From Whitmania pigra (lineage: Eukaryota; Annelida; Clitellata; Hirudinida; Haemopidae), in contig JAJTWR010000136.1 in NCBI GenBank assembly GCA_021613335.1, positions 607,501 to 671,500 on the forward strand: DNA of 64,000 nt, given 5' to 3'. Both the position numbers and the translations under genes were made by a program. Shown here in pieces: positions 12,801 through 32,177 of the stretch. Positions within the stretch are counted from its first letter, which is position 1. Each line of letters opens with the position of its first letter. The notes under the pieces were generated by a model. The model was not told the DNA's origin and made no database searches. It was given only the letters and a program-made list of their open reading frames with translations.

Positions 12801-13121
12801 TTCTGCATATTTATTAAATTTTCAACATATTTATTTTTACATATCTTCTTCATAAAAAACAGTTTGCAAATGGCATTTAATAAAGTCAAAAATTGAATGC
12901 AACAAAATTCAACTTCACGACAGTAAGTTTTAACCTCAACAATGACTTAGTGAATATAATTTATAATTCATTAATTTTTAACCTCAACAATGACTTAATA
13001 GTAAATAAAATTCATAATTCATTTTATCATCAAAGTTTGTACTTGGTTTTGACGATGAAGAAAATTCTAGTTTCAAAGCTATACATAGCAAAGCGATGCA
13101 GAAAATTTTCCAACAAAGCAT
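614..13121 (-). CDS. EGF-1: multi-EGF protein with signal peptide and C-terminal membrane anchor
   Basis: Exons from the 5' end: 13043-13121 (signal), 12652-12765, 11762-11878, 7518-7637, 7090-7212, 6840-6974, 6368-6484, 6105-6230, 5509-5631, 5168-5290, 4661-4786, 4317-4439, 3983-4114, 3378-3500, 3079-3201, 2592-2729, 2170-2289, 1569-1688, 1134-1250, 614-816. Each EGF exon is one six-cysteine module, starts after AG in phase 1 and ends at a phase-1 GT donor; joined length is 2502 bases, a whole frame of 833 codons plus stop. Most modules show the cbEGF signature D-(I/V/L)-(D/N)-E-C and C-x-N-x4-(Y/F)-x-C. The first EGF (12652) and the one at 2170 (LDKC, CKPPA) lack the calcium motif. Modules at 3983 and 3079 have no clear partner in EGF-2 or EGF-3. 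Known for the family: cbEGF arrays are extracellular, rod-like and calcium-stiffened. Inferred: a surface protein held by the C-terminal helix. The 4 kb intron between 7637 and 11762 holds an L2-like LINE on the same strand. Confidence 0.85.
7270..7500. repeat. AT-rich palindromic repeat tract
   Basis: Many alternating ATTAATTACTAT and ATTAATATTAATTAAT units that can pair with each other. It lies in an EGF-1 intron. Confidence 0.7.
8404..8475. repeat. (ATC)n-type microsatellite
   Basis: ATCATCATTATCATCATCAT then GTCATCGTCATCTTTGTCAT. It lies directly left of the L2-like LINE tail. The preceding 7900-8400 is GC-richer than normal introns here and may be an old mobile element; I cannot identify it. 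Confidence 0.7.
8543..10330 (-). CDS. L2-like LINE reverse transcriptase domain
   Basis: 595 codons, open to the natural end. Motifs in order: KRAQVLPLLKKP, NYRPISNLS, LQSAYRPGFSTETAL, GLDLSAAFDTINH (first catalytic Asp), GVPQGSVLGPLLF, YADDTSL (catalytic pair) and the thumb LGVIFD. The C-terminus is SPAVWNRLPS plus LELFKRHLKTHLF. All catalytic residues are present. The ATG at 10330 is only the first in frame after the frameshift, not a likely true start. Confidence 0.9.
   Translation of the reverse strand: MWRSLHKLLHSRPPQYYTDDECSNLVNSFNFFFISKITKIHESIANTLASSTISSFPARQFSGTPISVLKPVFSEEVLKLIHSLPNKSSPLDTLPTPLLKKFALILSPILSKLANLSFSTGTFPSIFKRAQVLPLLKKPSLDPSSPTNYRPISNLSTMSKLLERLILSRIRPHITASSNFSSLQSAYRPGFSTETALSHIFNNLTDICGKGNCAVMVGLDLSAAFDTINHQILLERLQSDFGINGLALSWLQSYLSNRTQYVKLGDYSSPPVELLAGVPQGSVLGPLLFTTYTSPLSNIILNFNISFHQYADDTSLCSILSSHNITDQLENLRKCTDAINDWHLVNFLQLNPQKSEIMFIGTPTRLKTLSPPLSISIAGTLLPSSTTLKLLGVIFDSHLTFKEHSASIIKSCNHLIWAIRHIRPLLSVDTTSALARCLVLSRLDYCNSLLYGTSASLIQSLQRVQNKLAKLVLINSTLNSMDRLKKLHWLPIHSRITFKTALMTYHTLATSTPPYLHHLLHRRQTSGLRSSSATQLHQPVHKSSLPNRDFSYASPAVWNRLPSTVRAQPSLELFKRHLKTHLFRTSWDSEDTRRL
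10347..11576 (-). CDS. L2-like LINE apurinic endonuclease domain
   Basis: 409 codons. After about 90 N-terminal residues come the APE-type landmarks in order: LGLLNSRS, FVLTETW, GGGIAVIHR, ICGDFNAAG, HTLDLLIT and YSDHHLI near residue 270. These are the metal and active-site motifs of the endonuclease that nicks target DNA for target-primed reverse transcription. The frame stops at 10347 where the sequence shifts relative to the transcriptase. Confidence 0.85.
   Translation of the reverse strand: MALLGSYTREELLSLLPHSIEGLKVSRAVRKMLFSHKVWSSRRVRSAKLQLLSQACRCQANLKLGLLNSRSAVKKAALIKDSMHDGAFDVFVLTETWIPSDAPGCIMHSLAPDSFITVHQHRGSSNDKRGGGIAVIHRHELKSTNIVSPAHAEFEGLHLKFNNRKTSFIISSLYRPPGPVTSSFLKEFEDLIEFISSHNLPFIICGDFNAAGSGTIIDEHLEKLIDSHGLIQHVTSPTHSKGHTLDLLITPSSHDSLVSSIEIKEVTYSDHHLISCNISVDKPPPSTRIIHCRSLRRIDLDVFEEDLLRLSEELLISDLDTDGFATQVHKSLEELLDRHAPIRKFSIRVGHHPNYQLSHEAIEAKKNCRRLERRYLRQRNDAARQLYKSAKETAKIAILNSRASSIKEV
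11939..12115 (-). mobile_element. tRNA-derived SINE, best copy
   Basis: Read on the minus strand it starts GGCGTGCAGGATAGCCGAATGG. A pol III A box (TAGCCGAATGG, 12094-12104) and B box (GTTCGAAACCC, 12035-12045) sit about 50 bases apart, as in a tRNA promoter. The 3' end, GCGCCTCTGAC then GGCGCTATATAAAT, resembles the 3' end of the L2-like LINE at 8520-8560. It lies in an EGF-1 intron. Confidence 0.8.
13043..13121 (-). CDS. EGF-1 exon 1, signal peptide
   Basis: The ATG at 13121 opens 26 codons beginning MLCWKIFCIALLCIAL, a short basic start followed by a hydrophobic core, then a Ser-rich stretch. It ends at a donor (A|GTACAA) in phase 1, matching the phase-1 acceptor at 12765. The ATG context and the MLC-x-K start are shared with the first exons of EGF-2 to EGF-5. 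Confidence 0.8.
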
Positions 13122-13471
13122 GGAGGCCTGTCATCGTTATACTGATTTTATTTTTAAGATCATTATATATATTTATCATTCGATAATTAATTTTCAGTAA
13201 AACATTACTTTAACGAGATTTCAAAGGCTGCAAGGTTTGCTATTTTGCTTGAGCTTAAACAGGAATCGTTACTTAGTGTTACGTCGATGTCCAAAATATT
13301 TCCAACTTATTCTTGGTAACATTTGTTATTATATTTTACCATATATGTAAATATTTTATACAATTTTAATTAAAGTCGAAAATATGAATTTATTTAAAGT
13401 CTAAATAAGTTTTTGATTTTCATTCTTGTTGAATTTTTTAATAAACTTTGTTTATCGAAATCGAGTGAGAA

Positions 13472-13479
13472 TGACGTCA
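13472..13479. promoter_or_regulatory. TGACGTCA (CRE/ATF-like) site upstream of EGF-1
   Basis: A perfect palindromic TGACGTCA lies about 350 bases upstream of the EGF-1 ATG. The same octamer or a near copy is found upstream of four other first exons in this array, so it is probably part of a shared promoter. CREB/ATF or other bZIP proteins bind this motif in animals; which factor acts here is unknown. Confidence 0.5.
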
Positions 13480-14373
13480 CAGTCCTGGTCGACTTGCTAA
13501 ACTGAGACAATCGCCAAACTGGGGCACACATCATTTTTATTGTTTCAATTCAGTCCACCCGACGCTCAGTTCTTTAAAATTGAATCTTTTATGCCTATTT
13601 GCTTTCCTTTGATGAATGAATTTTTTTTATTTGACTGTTTTAGTTTCGACGCTACTTTAATTAAATCAAGTTACATATGTTAAACTCTCCTTAAGCTCTT
13701 TTTGAAATATTAAGCATAAATTATTTTCGTATTAAATTTGGCCTTTTCAATGTTACAATTGAAAAGTCCTAGTCTCATTATCATTCTATTATGAGACGAC
13801 ACTTGTATCCAACCTAAATTTGGTCTTTTAAATATTGTTGTGTTGCCGTTTGCAAAGAAAAAATTTTATTTGTAGGAAAGTCATCGTTTATTATTTATTG
13901 CTGCTATTATACCACTTCAATCAATGCTAGCTATAATATTGTAATTTAATGATATAGTATTCTCTTTTCTTGCTTTTTTTGAAATGTAATTATAGAGAAT
14001 TAAAAAAAAAGTAATACATAGAAATACATAACTTGTTTATTAATTATTATTAATCCATAGATGAAATGTCATTTAAAATTTTTACAAAGCGAGGAATTAA
14101 ACATTTTAAGCTAAACTACGACCTGTCCCAATTCAAAATTACCAAAAAATAATGTGTTGTTAAATTTTGATAAAATGTTGAATTTAAATAATTCAATATT
14201 GCAAGTTAACTCCTTTGGTTCATTTCTTATCAAATGTTTTCTTAACAGTTCACGGTAATAATTCTGAAAATATTGAAAACGATAATATGAAATATTTGAA
14301 AATCTAACTTAAGCAAACCGGAAAACGTCGACTAACTTTCTTTTAAATATCTTCTGCAAATTTAACGATGCAT

Positions 14374-22416
<8,043 letters not shown>

Positions 22417-22748
22417 GAAAATCTGGGGTTATCGTTAAACTGAATTTAATTATTCTTTAATATTTGGAATTTCAATGAGCTTCACCTGACTTCAAATTCA
22501 AAAAGATGTGATTAAGTTTCGTTTAAGCTTGAAAAAAATCATAACTCAGTGTTACGTAGATGTCCAAAGTATTTCCAACTTATTCGTGAAAACATTTGGC
22601 AATACTTTTTTTTTACAAAAACAAATTTCTGATACAATTTAATTTAAAGTCAAAATTCTAAATTAGTCTGAGGTTTAAAATTAGTTTTCGATTTCAATTC
22701 AGCTGGAATTTTTGACTAAACTTTGTTTCTAGTAAGAAAGAATAAGGA

Positions 22749-22756
22749 TGACGTAA
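22749..22756. promoter_or_regulatory. TGACGTAA, degenerate CRE-like site upstream of EGF-2
   Basis: It differs in one base from the TGACGTCA octamer found at the matching place in EGF-1, -3, -4 and -5, and lies about 330 bases upstream of the ATG. Around 22545-22600 there is also a block (GTTACGTAGATGTCC, then TATTTCCAACTTATTC) that is nearly the same as one at 13278-13315 upstream of EGF-1, suggesting shared 5' control or UTR sequence. Confidence 0.35.
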
Positions 22757-23526
22757 CTAAGTTGGCTGACTTTCGATATTGAAACATTTGCCAAAAAGAC
22801 GTCCTTGTGTCAATTGTTTAACATTTAAATTAATTCAGCATCTGCATAATAAACTATCTGGTCTAATTCTGTCTTAAAGGATTGATTTTGGTTATAATTA
22901 CATATTATAATAAATATTATTCATGAATAATTAATGTTTGGAGTTCATCGCACACTTTTAAGCGCGAGTTTATAGTAATTAGATTAAAACCTATACGGCA
23001 ATATACACCCACCCTTTTCAGCTCATAATAATTTTCAGCTGTTAAACATCCATTTTTCAAAATATTCATCAAAAAAGGTTTAGTCACATCTCAAAATTTA
23101 AAATATTTCACAAAGTTACAGGTGTAATTGTCTCTAAATATTTAAATTGGAAAACTGTGAACACAGCACATGTAAAAAGCACATTTTAAACTATAAGGTC
23201 AGCAAAGCAAGTGCCAATGTAGGTTATAAAAAATAATTTATTTCAAATAATTCCAAAGATGTGAAGTTGTTCAGAAAAAAAATTAGCAGTTGATTTAAAA
23301 TGATAATTTAATCTTGCATTCCACCACCTTCAATTTTTTAGACTCGGTTTCAGAAGTTGTTTCTGCTTTTATGGTACTAATTCTGAAATTATTTATAACT
23401 ACTCGATGATAATAAGGAGAAGTGAATGATTTGCTCATTAAAAATAAAATATCGTTTAAATTGAATGAAATTGAAATCGTAAGCATTAACTCCATTTAAG
23501 ATTGAAATCCTGACACAGAAACAAAA

Positions 23527-23657
23527 TTAAGTTAATTTACTCACACAGCTGTAAAATGAGTAGTAAAAATATGTCATCATCATTATCATCATCCCTCCAT
23601 CATAAATCGAGTGATGTGACGTGCCTCCGCCGCTCAAAGCAACCGGTAGAAGGATCT
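23527..23657 (-). CDS. EGF-3 last exon, C-terminal hydrophobic tail
   Basis: A TTTTTTTACAG acceptor in phase 1 leads into 42 codons and TAA at 23527-23529. The peptide starts [11 protein letters not shown], then has a His/Ser-rich spacer and a hydrophobic block [18 protein letters not shown]. Small residues, a spacer and a hydrophobic end resemble a GPI-attachment signal, but a short membrane span is equally possible. The open frame at 23295-23495 on the same strand was considered as an alternative end and has no hydrophobic tail. Confidence 0.55.
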
Positions 23658-26600
23658 CTGTAAAAAAATAATTTTAAAATTTTAATCAAAATATAATTTT
23701 ATAATTTTAATCAAAATATAATTTTAAAATTTTAATCAAAAAATAATTTTAAAATTTTAATCAAAATATAATTTTATAATTTTAAAATTTTAATAAAAAT
23801 ATATAATTTTTTTTCAGAAAGCTGTAAAAACAGAAATCAAGAAAAACTTTACTTATGTTTTATTATCGAAATACTCATTTCTTTTAGATATAAATTCGAT
23901 TTTTATCAGATGTTTCAAGAGGAATTTATAAATAATTAATATAATGTTTAATATCGTTCCTCTTATTTTCTTATGCGCTTAATATTTATTTTGTAATTTT
24001 ATTTTAAAATGTCTCTGGTAATAAATTTTAAATAGTTTTGAATAAACGTCAAAATGTTTAAACCTCTACATCCATATTTCGCATCAAAAATGAATCCCTC
24101 TGGACATTCGCAAGTGTATGATCCCATACTGTTTGTACAGGGTGATTCCTTACACATATTGATCTTGCACTCGTCAATGTCTTCGGAATTATAATTTTAA
24201 TAATATATTTTGCAATAACAATAATCATAATAAAAATAACAACAATAATAACAATAATGGCATGCGAGTTGGAATAGTGGGTTGCCTGCCTGCGAACGAC
24301 GGTGAAAGCAACGTTACGTGTCGTGTTCGCAACCCAGCTGGCACCGCCAGGAAGCATCCTCGGGTAGGGGCGCTATATAAATGGTGGATCGAAGTGCCTT
24401 CACATCCTGTTCGTATACATAAGGCACTCAAAAAATCGGCCAAATACAAAACAAAAAATAATAGTGTCATACTAATAAAACATGTAGTAAATATGGTTTT
24501 TCTTACACAATACAGGTAATTAAATATGAGAATAGAACTAAGCTGTGAATATTAAAAGATTGATATTAGATATTGTATGTTATATATCTTCTAACATAAA
24601 AGAAAGCTGGATCCAAATTGATTTAATGTAATATACAAACAATTTAGTAATTTAGCATTTAATAAACACACCCAAAACGTATTTATTTACTCAGTTACAC
24701 ATTACATATTTATTTTGTAATTTTATGTTAAAATGTCTCTGGTATATATATATATAGCTATATATTCAGTAATAGAAGCAGTATATAACTAAAACCTTGG
24801 CATTCCGTTATGTCTTTGTTTTCAAATCCTTCTGGACAGGAGCAATAAAACATTTCGTCTCTTACTTCACAGACAGCAGGAGGCTTGCAAGGATTCTTAG
24901 CACATTTGTCGGTTTCTACAGACAAATTCATTATCGGATAATTCTGACATAATTATAATTTCACATCTTTAATACTCTTTACATTCTCTAGATGTAAAAA
25001 TGTAATGGTGCACTTTTTAATTATTATATCATTAAATCAATAAAATCTTTAGGATTATTTTCTAGAAGAAATTTTCCGACCTACGCAAGTATTATTGTCT
25101 TTGTCTAGCAATGCTCCTTCTGGACACCTTTGACACGAATATGAACCCTCTGAATTAATGCACTCGTGATCTTCTGGACATGCACGGTGAGGATGCACGA
25201 ACTTGCATTCATCAACATCTAAACAAAATAAAGTACAATGAATTAATGATGCAAAACCATGTGTTTACCATTAAATGCATAAAAAAAAGGCGGAGTCAAA
25301 ATATGTTAACAAAAAACTTATTAATTTTTTCTAAGGATAAGTCATTTTCCGACCCTGGCAATCATTCTTATCTTTGTCCAGCTGTGTTCCTTTTGGACAT
25401 ATTTGGCACTCATATGAGCCAGCTGAATTGATGCATTGATGGTCATCCGGACAGACGCGGCGTGGCTGTACTTGTTGACATTCGTCGATGTCTAAATAAA
25501 TTGAACTAAATAATTAACTTTCATAATTTTAGGGCAGAAAATTAATTAACCTGGAGATGGAAATAACAATAATGGGAATTAATTGAGATGATGAAGGTAG
25601 ACTAGTTTTGAGGTGCCTGTGTTAGACATTGGTAATTGCAATGCGTTATTATGTGAATGCACTTTTTTAAACGATCTGCCATTCACACCGCGCTTCCACC
25701 CGAAGGCGCACCCTGACGATCCAGGGATGGAAGATGGCACATTATGACCGTTGCTAATACCGCCGCATGCAGGAACGCGACCCATTCGGCCAACCTGCAC
25801 GCCTTATTAGATTTTGTTGTTTATTGAATTGAATTGTGATAGTTGAATTTCTTAAGTTTATCTAACGGGATACCCTCGCAATAATTTGTTTCTTTGTTGA
25901 GTTGTGTTCCAACTGAGCATCTGTGACAGGAATAAGAGCCTGGTGAGTTGAAGCAACGAAGATCACTTGGACAAATGTACTTTACTTGCTTGCATTCATC
26001 AATATCTAAATAAAAACCAATAAAACTTAGTATCATGAAAAAAAGGTGTTTATTATTGCATAAAGGGTGAGTCAAAGCACTGGTTACCCTCGCAACTGTT
26101 CGTATGGTCATTCATTTTGAACCCTCTCTGACAATCGCATTGGAACGATCCATTCACATTACGACAGACTTGCATCACATTGCACGAAATGTTTAGACAT
26201 TCATCAATGTCTGTCAACAGAGAAAAAAATGAGGAAATTTTGACTGTCGTAAAAAATTTGTTATTTAACTGAAAGTGAATTTTATGTTTCTCGCAAGGTT
26301 CACGAACGATTTACACTTTGTCATGATTCTGGAATTGTTGTTGAAACTATTGTTTTAATCAATTTTGACGACCGCATGATGTCAATGGCAAGTTTCCTTT
26401 ATTTTTTAATTTTGTTATAATTCCTTTTGATGTGAAAAATTATTATTTAAAACATCTTAGCATTAACTACAACAACCAATTTGTGATTATTAACCATCAC
26501 ACGTATCATTCTTCTCGTTGTACTCAAATCCATCACTGCAATTGCATGAAAATGAGCCTGGCAAATTGAAGCAATAGGAGTTAGGCTTGCATTGGGCTGC

Positions 26601-29600
26601 TTCACATTCGTCGATGTCTGAATAAAACATTTAAACTATTTTAAATATATATTTGATAAATAAATATAATCGCTTAATTAATCAATAATAATGGTCGAAA
26701 TGTGATTTGTGATCGAAAAATCTAGTAGATTCTAGGGGTATAAATGAATTATATTAATAATAATTTTAATAAATTAATAAAATTTAATGTCTTAGATTGT
26801 CTACTTATAAATTTAGAAATAAAAATTAAAATGTATTTTATGCTCACCGTCACATAGAATGGGACTGGAAGTATGTTCATATCCAACAGTACAATTGCAA
26901 ACGAATGAGCCTATTAAGTTGAAGCATTCAGCATTTGCTTTACAAATGTTCGCAGCACATTCATCTATGTCTTGATTGAAAGCAATTTTCGTCAGTTATT
27001 AATAATAATAATAATTATAATAATAATATATTTTTTAATGCCTTAATAATAATATATAATGTAACATCAGAATGACTTAAAGTGCAAGCAAATAGGTCAT
27101 TCGAATAACCATCACAAAACTTTGTGAAGGAACTCAGCTCGAATCCATCGAAACATTCGCAGAAATATGAACCAAACTTGTTGACACATTTTGCTCCTTT
27201 CATGCATTTCATAGTTAAACACTCGTCTATATCTGCACAAAACATTAGATAACTATAAGCAGGAAAATAAATAAAGTATGAAAAGTATGATTGAAAATTA
27301 TTTGTTTAGAAATAGATGAAATTATTATTAATTATTCTAAATAATAATATTCTTTAATTACTCATAAACTAATAAACAGCAACACACCGTCGCAAGTGTG
27401 AATCTTTTTATTATAATCAAACCCTTTTGGACAACTGCACAAATAAGAACCAGGGCTGTTGATGCACGTGGATCCATCCCTACAGATGACCTCGGCACAC
27501 TCATCTATGTCTGTGTCCATTAAATTTATTATTCAGTCATGTTTATGAAATTAAGCAAAATATAACAAAAGTAAATATTACTTTTGAGCCATTCGGTCAA
27601 ATTTATGATATTCAAAGTTTTCTCAAAGTTTACTTTCTATTTTAACAAATTTAATTGATAAAACCAAAAGTAGGTAATAAAGGCATTATACAAATGTATT
27701 GAAAATGCATTGGATAAATTCTTAGCGCAGATTTAAAGTAACTTATAAACAAATAACGCTGTTCATTGTTTTATGTAAATATTGATGAAAATGTTGTCAT
27801 GCCTTTTATGTAGCTTGCATTGTAGCGATTAAAATCACAAGTTATTCAAACACATTTCCTCACCGCTGCATGACCTCATCGGTTTATTAAACTCAAATCC
27901 CGTGACACATCTGCACACGTAGGAACCATAGGTGTTAGTACAGCTAGCATCATTTCCACAGGCCATCAACAGACACTCGTCGATATCTGCAGAGTGGAAA
28001 GATTTATTTTATGATTTCTGAACTCATGCTTATTATTGGCAATTTGTCAAAGCTACCTGACTGTCATCACATTTAAAAGTGAATTTTTAAGTGAATGCTA
28101 TTTTAATCTTAACTCCCCCTTTAATTTATTAGCAGATTGAATTATTATTATTAAGTTATAACAATCAAATCCTTAGTGACTTATTTCATAATTAACTCGT
28201 TAAGAATGAATTTTACGAAGATTAATTCAATTCAAATGGCCAACCTTCGCAATCATTCGTAGTTGTCAAATCAAATCCCGCTACACAAGAGCAGACGAAG
28301 GAACCGTAGATGTTTTTGCATTCAGAGTTGTTGCCGCACGTAGAAACGTTTTGGCATTCATCTAGATCTATAAGCATCTCAATATTTTATTTTCATTTAA
28401 TTTAAGATTAATTTTTTAAACTCACAAATAAAAATCATATTTAGGCATGCAAATCAACAACAAAATCAACAATCCGCGCAGTTTTAAAGCTCATGCCTCC
28501 TGAGTACTTTTGCATACTTTTAGAGATATCAGTTTTATTACAGCTCTTTGAGCTTACTTTGTGCTGTGTTAACTTTTGTGAATTGGATCCACAGTAATGA
28601 TTATGATGATGATTATAATGTTAATGATAATAATGATAATGATAATGACTGTATTTTGGCTCTCATTAAAAAAATTGGCTCTGGTACTAAACCAGTTATT
28701 TGCAGTTTTCTAAAAGTGAATCGAATAAATGTTACGAACCCTCGCATTGAACTTGAACTTGTGGATTGAATTCAGTGCCAAGAGGACATTGACAGCTGTA
28801 CGATCCTTCCGTGTTTAAGCATGGCACGTTGTTGCAAATGCCATCCAAACACTCATCGACATCTGAAAGATTTTTTTACAACACATTTAATTCGCTTTTG
28901 GCAAAATGACATTCATTAAAATATATAGAATTGTGTTTTGATTTTTGTGACTTTTTTTAAATATAGGCAATTTAAAAAATCTTTATTTATAAATTATTAG
29001 TGACCTGTGCAACCGAAACCATCCAGGTTCTGAAACCCTTCCCAACACGTGCACATGAAACTGCCTGGAGTGTTGGTGCAGTTTGAGTTTGCACCACATC
29101 CAGTCTCTTTGCATTCGTCCAAATCTTAAATGAGTTATAAATAATTCATTTGAGCATGAATTAACATAAGTTATTTTTATTTCATTAAGCCAGCAGTTGT
29201 TTTCAACGTCAAAATCTTTTTTTTTTTGTTACGAGAAGAGTTATTTATGCAGGTCACTGAGTAACACTTTAAAAATAGACGTAACATATAAGTTATTGCA
29301 GAATAAATAATATTAATAGTGATAATAATATTAATAAAATTGTTTTGTTTAAACTGAGGCAAGAAGTAAGCATGTTTATCACAAGCCATTCATAAGTCTA
29401 CATGAAATGTTAGCGCAAAAATATTGATTGACAGACCTTGGCAACCATGTTTTTCACTGTACTTGTAACCTTTCGAGCACTGACATTTACGAACGCCGGA
29501 ACGACTTGGACTGCAAACAGCCTCTCCTTTGCATCGATTTTCGGTACAAGATCCTTTGAATTCATTACAAATATTTATAATAATGAGCTTTTTTATTTCT

Positions 29601-29883
29601 ATTACGTGATGTCAACATTATTTAACTAAATTTATATTATTTATTATTGTCGATTAGGTCGATTAGATTAAAATCAAAGTCATTAATTGTCAACTAATAA
29701 ATTAATTATAAGATATGTTAAAGCAATTAATGTCGTTTGATAATTCAGTCATCTTGATGTTGAATAAACAATTTTTAGTTTTTCAATCCCACCTAATTTT
29801 CGAACTTTAGCAGCAGAAGTTTCAAATTTGATTTTGAAAGCTGAACACAGCAACGCTGCCAACAGCAGTTTCCGGCAAAGCAT
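23527..29883 (-). CDS. EGF-3: multi-EGF protein with signal peptide
   Basis: Exons from the 5' end: 29793-29883 (signal), 29437-29553, 29005-29124, 28740-28862, 28245-28367, 27864-27986, 27388-27510, 27110-27232, 26848-26970, 26495-26617, 26088-26210, 25874-26005, 25354-25491, 25081-25218, 24796-24915, 24064-24180, 23527-23657. Joined length is 2088 bases (695 codons plus stop). There are 15 EGF modules in the family order. Eight in a row are exactly 123 bases. Three neighbouring modules (25874, 25354, 25081) are of the long type with two residues between Cys 4 and Cys 5. The module at 24796 (TDKC, CKPPAVC) is the non-calcium type seen at 15291 and 2170. The partner of EGF-2 exon 15071 is absent. 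SINE copies lie in the introns at 24258 and 25655. Confidence 0.85.
24258..24395 (+). mobile_element. tRNA-derived SINE copy
   Basis: It shows GCGAGTTGGAATAGTGGG in the place of the A box, a B box GTGTTCGCAACCC, and GCGCTATATAAATGG near the end. It lies antisense in the last-but-one EGF-3 intron, about 80 bases from an exon. Confidence 0.7.
25655..25803 (-). mobile_element. tRNA-derived SINE copy, diverged
   Basis: The minus strand starts GGCGTGCAGGTTGGCCGAATGGG (A box) and goes on through CCTGCATGCGGCGGTA. The B-box area is changed to CATCCCTGGATCG. The 3' end lacks the GCGCTATATAAAT block. It lies in an EGF-3 intron. Confidence 0.65.
29793..29883 (-). CDS. EGF-3 exon 1, signal peptide
   Basis: The ATG at 29883 opens 30 codons: [16 protein letters not shown], a textbook basic start and leucine-rich core, then a Lys-rich part ending VRKL and a phase-1 donor (G|GTGGGA). 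This is the clearest signal peptide of the family and was the key to finding the others. Confidence 0.9.
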
Positions 29884-30154
29884 GGAAGTCTGTTTTTACA
29901 ATTAAACCAATATTAATAATTTTAACATTTATTTTTTTAATGATACCTTCAATACATTCAAATGGCTTTGCCGATAAGATTAGAATGGTCTTAGATCGAA
30001 CTTGAATGCACGTCGAAATAGAATTATTTCGCGAATCTCAAGGACAAAAAATGAAGAACAAAAATTAAGTCGTAGTTTGAGTTATTTGGTGAATTTAATT
30101 TATTAAAATATTTCTAACTAACCATTCGTTGCCATTGAAAACAACAATTGAAAA

Positions 30155-30162
30155 TGACGTCA
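30155..30162. promoter_or_regulatory. TGACGTCA (CRE/ATF-like) site upstream of EGF-3
   Basis: A perfect octamer about 270 bases upstream of the EGF-3 ATG, followed by a GGCTGG stretch comparable with GGTTGG after the sites of EGF-4 and EGF-5. Confidence 0.5.
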
Positions 30163-30499
30163 CGAATATGGCTGGCATATGGATGGAATCATTTGTTTAC
30201 TAGCATTTCATATTCAAATCCAAATCATCAATTCTAATTTTCTTTTTGCATTGTTTTGAAGCTAAATAATTTGATTTCGTATAAATTGCTCTTATTTTCA
30301 TTTTAGATTGCTCCCTATGTATTGGATTAAATTTAAATTAGTATAAAGATAATGACAGTCTTATTAAGTTGCTAAAGAGAAAAAAAAGTTTAAAGCATTT
30401 TTTTTATTATTGCATGTTATTAATATTATGTTATTATTAACTAAAACATAATTGCCCTATGAAGGCAAAAGTTGAGCGTCTTTTGTCAATCACAAGACA

Positions 30500-31800
30500 A
30501 ATAACTAAAGCCTTGTTTTATTTAGTTAATTACTTATTAATTAATTTATTTAATAGTAAATGTGAATGAAAATAAAAGTTCACTTAGAATGCTCCCAATA
30601 AAATTCAGCACTTCACCGTCATTCAACAGCAGTCTAATTGGTTCGTCCCGCATTGATCAAAATATGAAAAGATTATTTTACGGATAACAATGTTTGAAAT
30701 TCTAAGATAAAAATAACTAAATAAAGGAAATATAAAAAGGAAAATATTCTGAAAAGAAGGACTTGATTCATTTCAAGAGTGTCTGAGCTGATAAACCATC
30801 GAATCATTTCCATCAGGACACAAACGTTGTAATATTACAAAAGTTCAGATATCAACATTAAGTTGCTTTGAAAGGTTTAAAAACATGCGTTAATGATATG
30901 CTTAATGATTTTACGTATTAATACTTACTATTAAAATTACTTATTACTAATTACGTTTATCTCGTCGTAAATAAGTGTATTCTTGAAGTCAGCTTAAACG
31001 TATTGCATAAAACGATTTCAATACTTTACAAATATTATTCCTTTTGTTGCAAAAAAGCAAAGGGTTGTGAAATTTATAATTTGTTTATTTTAGCATCTAA
31101 CCCTGCAATAATATTTAGAGTTAAGCTTGAAAAATGTTTTTTGAAGCATACGATATTAGCTGTTCAGACCTAACTATGACAAACACTTTACCGTAATTAT
31201 GACGAGTTTGTCATCAATTCAAGTTAGACAAATCGCATTTTGTCAAAATCATACTTTGCGATTTTAGTTAACTAAAACCTGCATTACTCAAACGTCAGAC
31301 GATTGCTGGCAAATGGTATCATCAAATAAAAACTGTCAAAGTTTGAAACTAATTTTTGTCCTTGATTTACATAATTCCTGGCATATTTATGCAGCTAAAC
31401 TTTATTTAAGCAAAATTTTATTTATTGCTCCGTACATCGTAACAATTTTTCTAAAAATAATAAGTGAAAATATTATGCGAAGGTGATAAAATCTTCCCAC
31501 AAGGCAAGACCAATGAGTGAAATTTCTTAATTAGCAGCAAGTTTAGGTTTTTTAAACATCAAAATATAAAATCAATGAAATAAAGTGAAAATGATGTTCT
31601 CTATTTTAAATTGCTGTTTTAAATTTATGAGGATAAGTTGAAACATACCAAATGAGATTGGATGAAATGTTTGATATGTTATTAAGTTAAAAGTAAAGTT
31701 GCAGGTGTTCAAGTGAACCTGTTTTTTCTGTTTTTCAAGCTTGCCTCGGCCATAAAACTTGTTTTTTTGGAGATGTTAAGGCAACGCGTGCGTGGTGCCT
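30500..31800. other. Intergenic block present in three copies
   Basis: The stretch between EGF-3 and EGF-4 recurs between EGF-4 and EGF-5 (about 40070-41300) and between EGF-5 and EGF-6 (about 52560-53700), for example TTAGTTAACTAAA then TCATCAAATAAAA-CTGT and TGTTCTAGAAATATTG. No coding frame is seen. It is the 3' flank duplicated with each gene. Confidence 0.65.
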
Positions 31801-32079
31801 GTTCTAGAAATATTGAAACCTTGCATTAATGTTATGCTTCAACATTGGCCTCATCATGTTGCTTTACATGAAATTATTTGATCAATTAATTATATATGTA
31901 CGAAATTCTTTATTCTTTTGCATTCATTAATATTCTCTAGTTATCTGCTAATAGTTTTATTCAGCGATTCTCAACTTTTCGAACCATTGCGAGGTCAATA
32001 CTAGCACTACATCTCAATAATCAATTCTCTATAAATATTTAAAAAAAAAAATAGTTACAAACACGAAACTAACACAACT

Positions 32080-32177
32080 TCATGAACGAACGAGAATAAA
32101 GGACATTGTCATCAGCGTGGCACAGCAGAACGGGGAAAATACTGGACGGTAACTGCTCGAGACCGGCATTGCCTTAG
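32080..32177 (-). CDS. EGF-4 last exon, C-terminal hydrophobic tail
   Basis: A TTTTTATTCAG acceptor in phase 1, then 31 codons and TGA. The peptide contains AMPVSSS, FSPFC and the end [17 protein letters not shown]-5 (41389-41498) and EGF-6 (53740-53843) have the same acceptor and the same peptide with substitutions, whole-codon length changes and a variable end, which supports a coding role for a piece too short for simple ORF searches. Confidence 0.65.

Noticed and set aside
12893..13186. Plus-strand frame of 97 codons, rich in Asn/Leu
   Set aside because: It overlaps the antisense of the EGF-1 signal exon and intron 1, with repeated FNLNNDL units from a local duplication; no support as a gene.
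24058..24357. Minus-strand frame of 99 codons joining an EGF exon to upstream sequence
   Set aside because: It runs through an intron and a SINE in a different frame from the EGF exon; the exon itself is 24064-24180.
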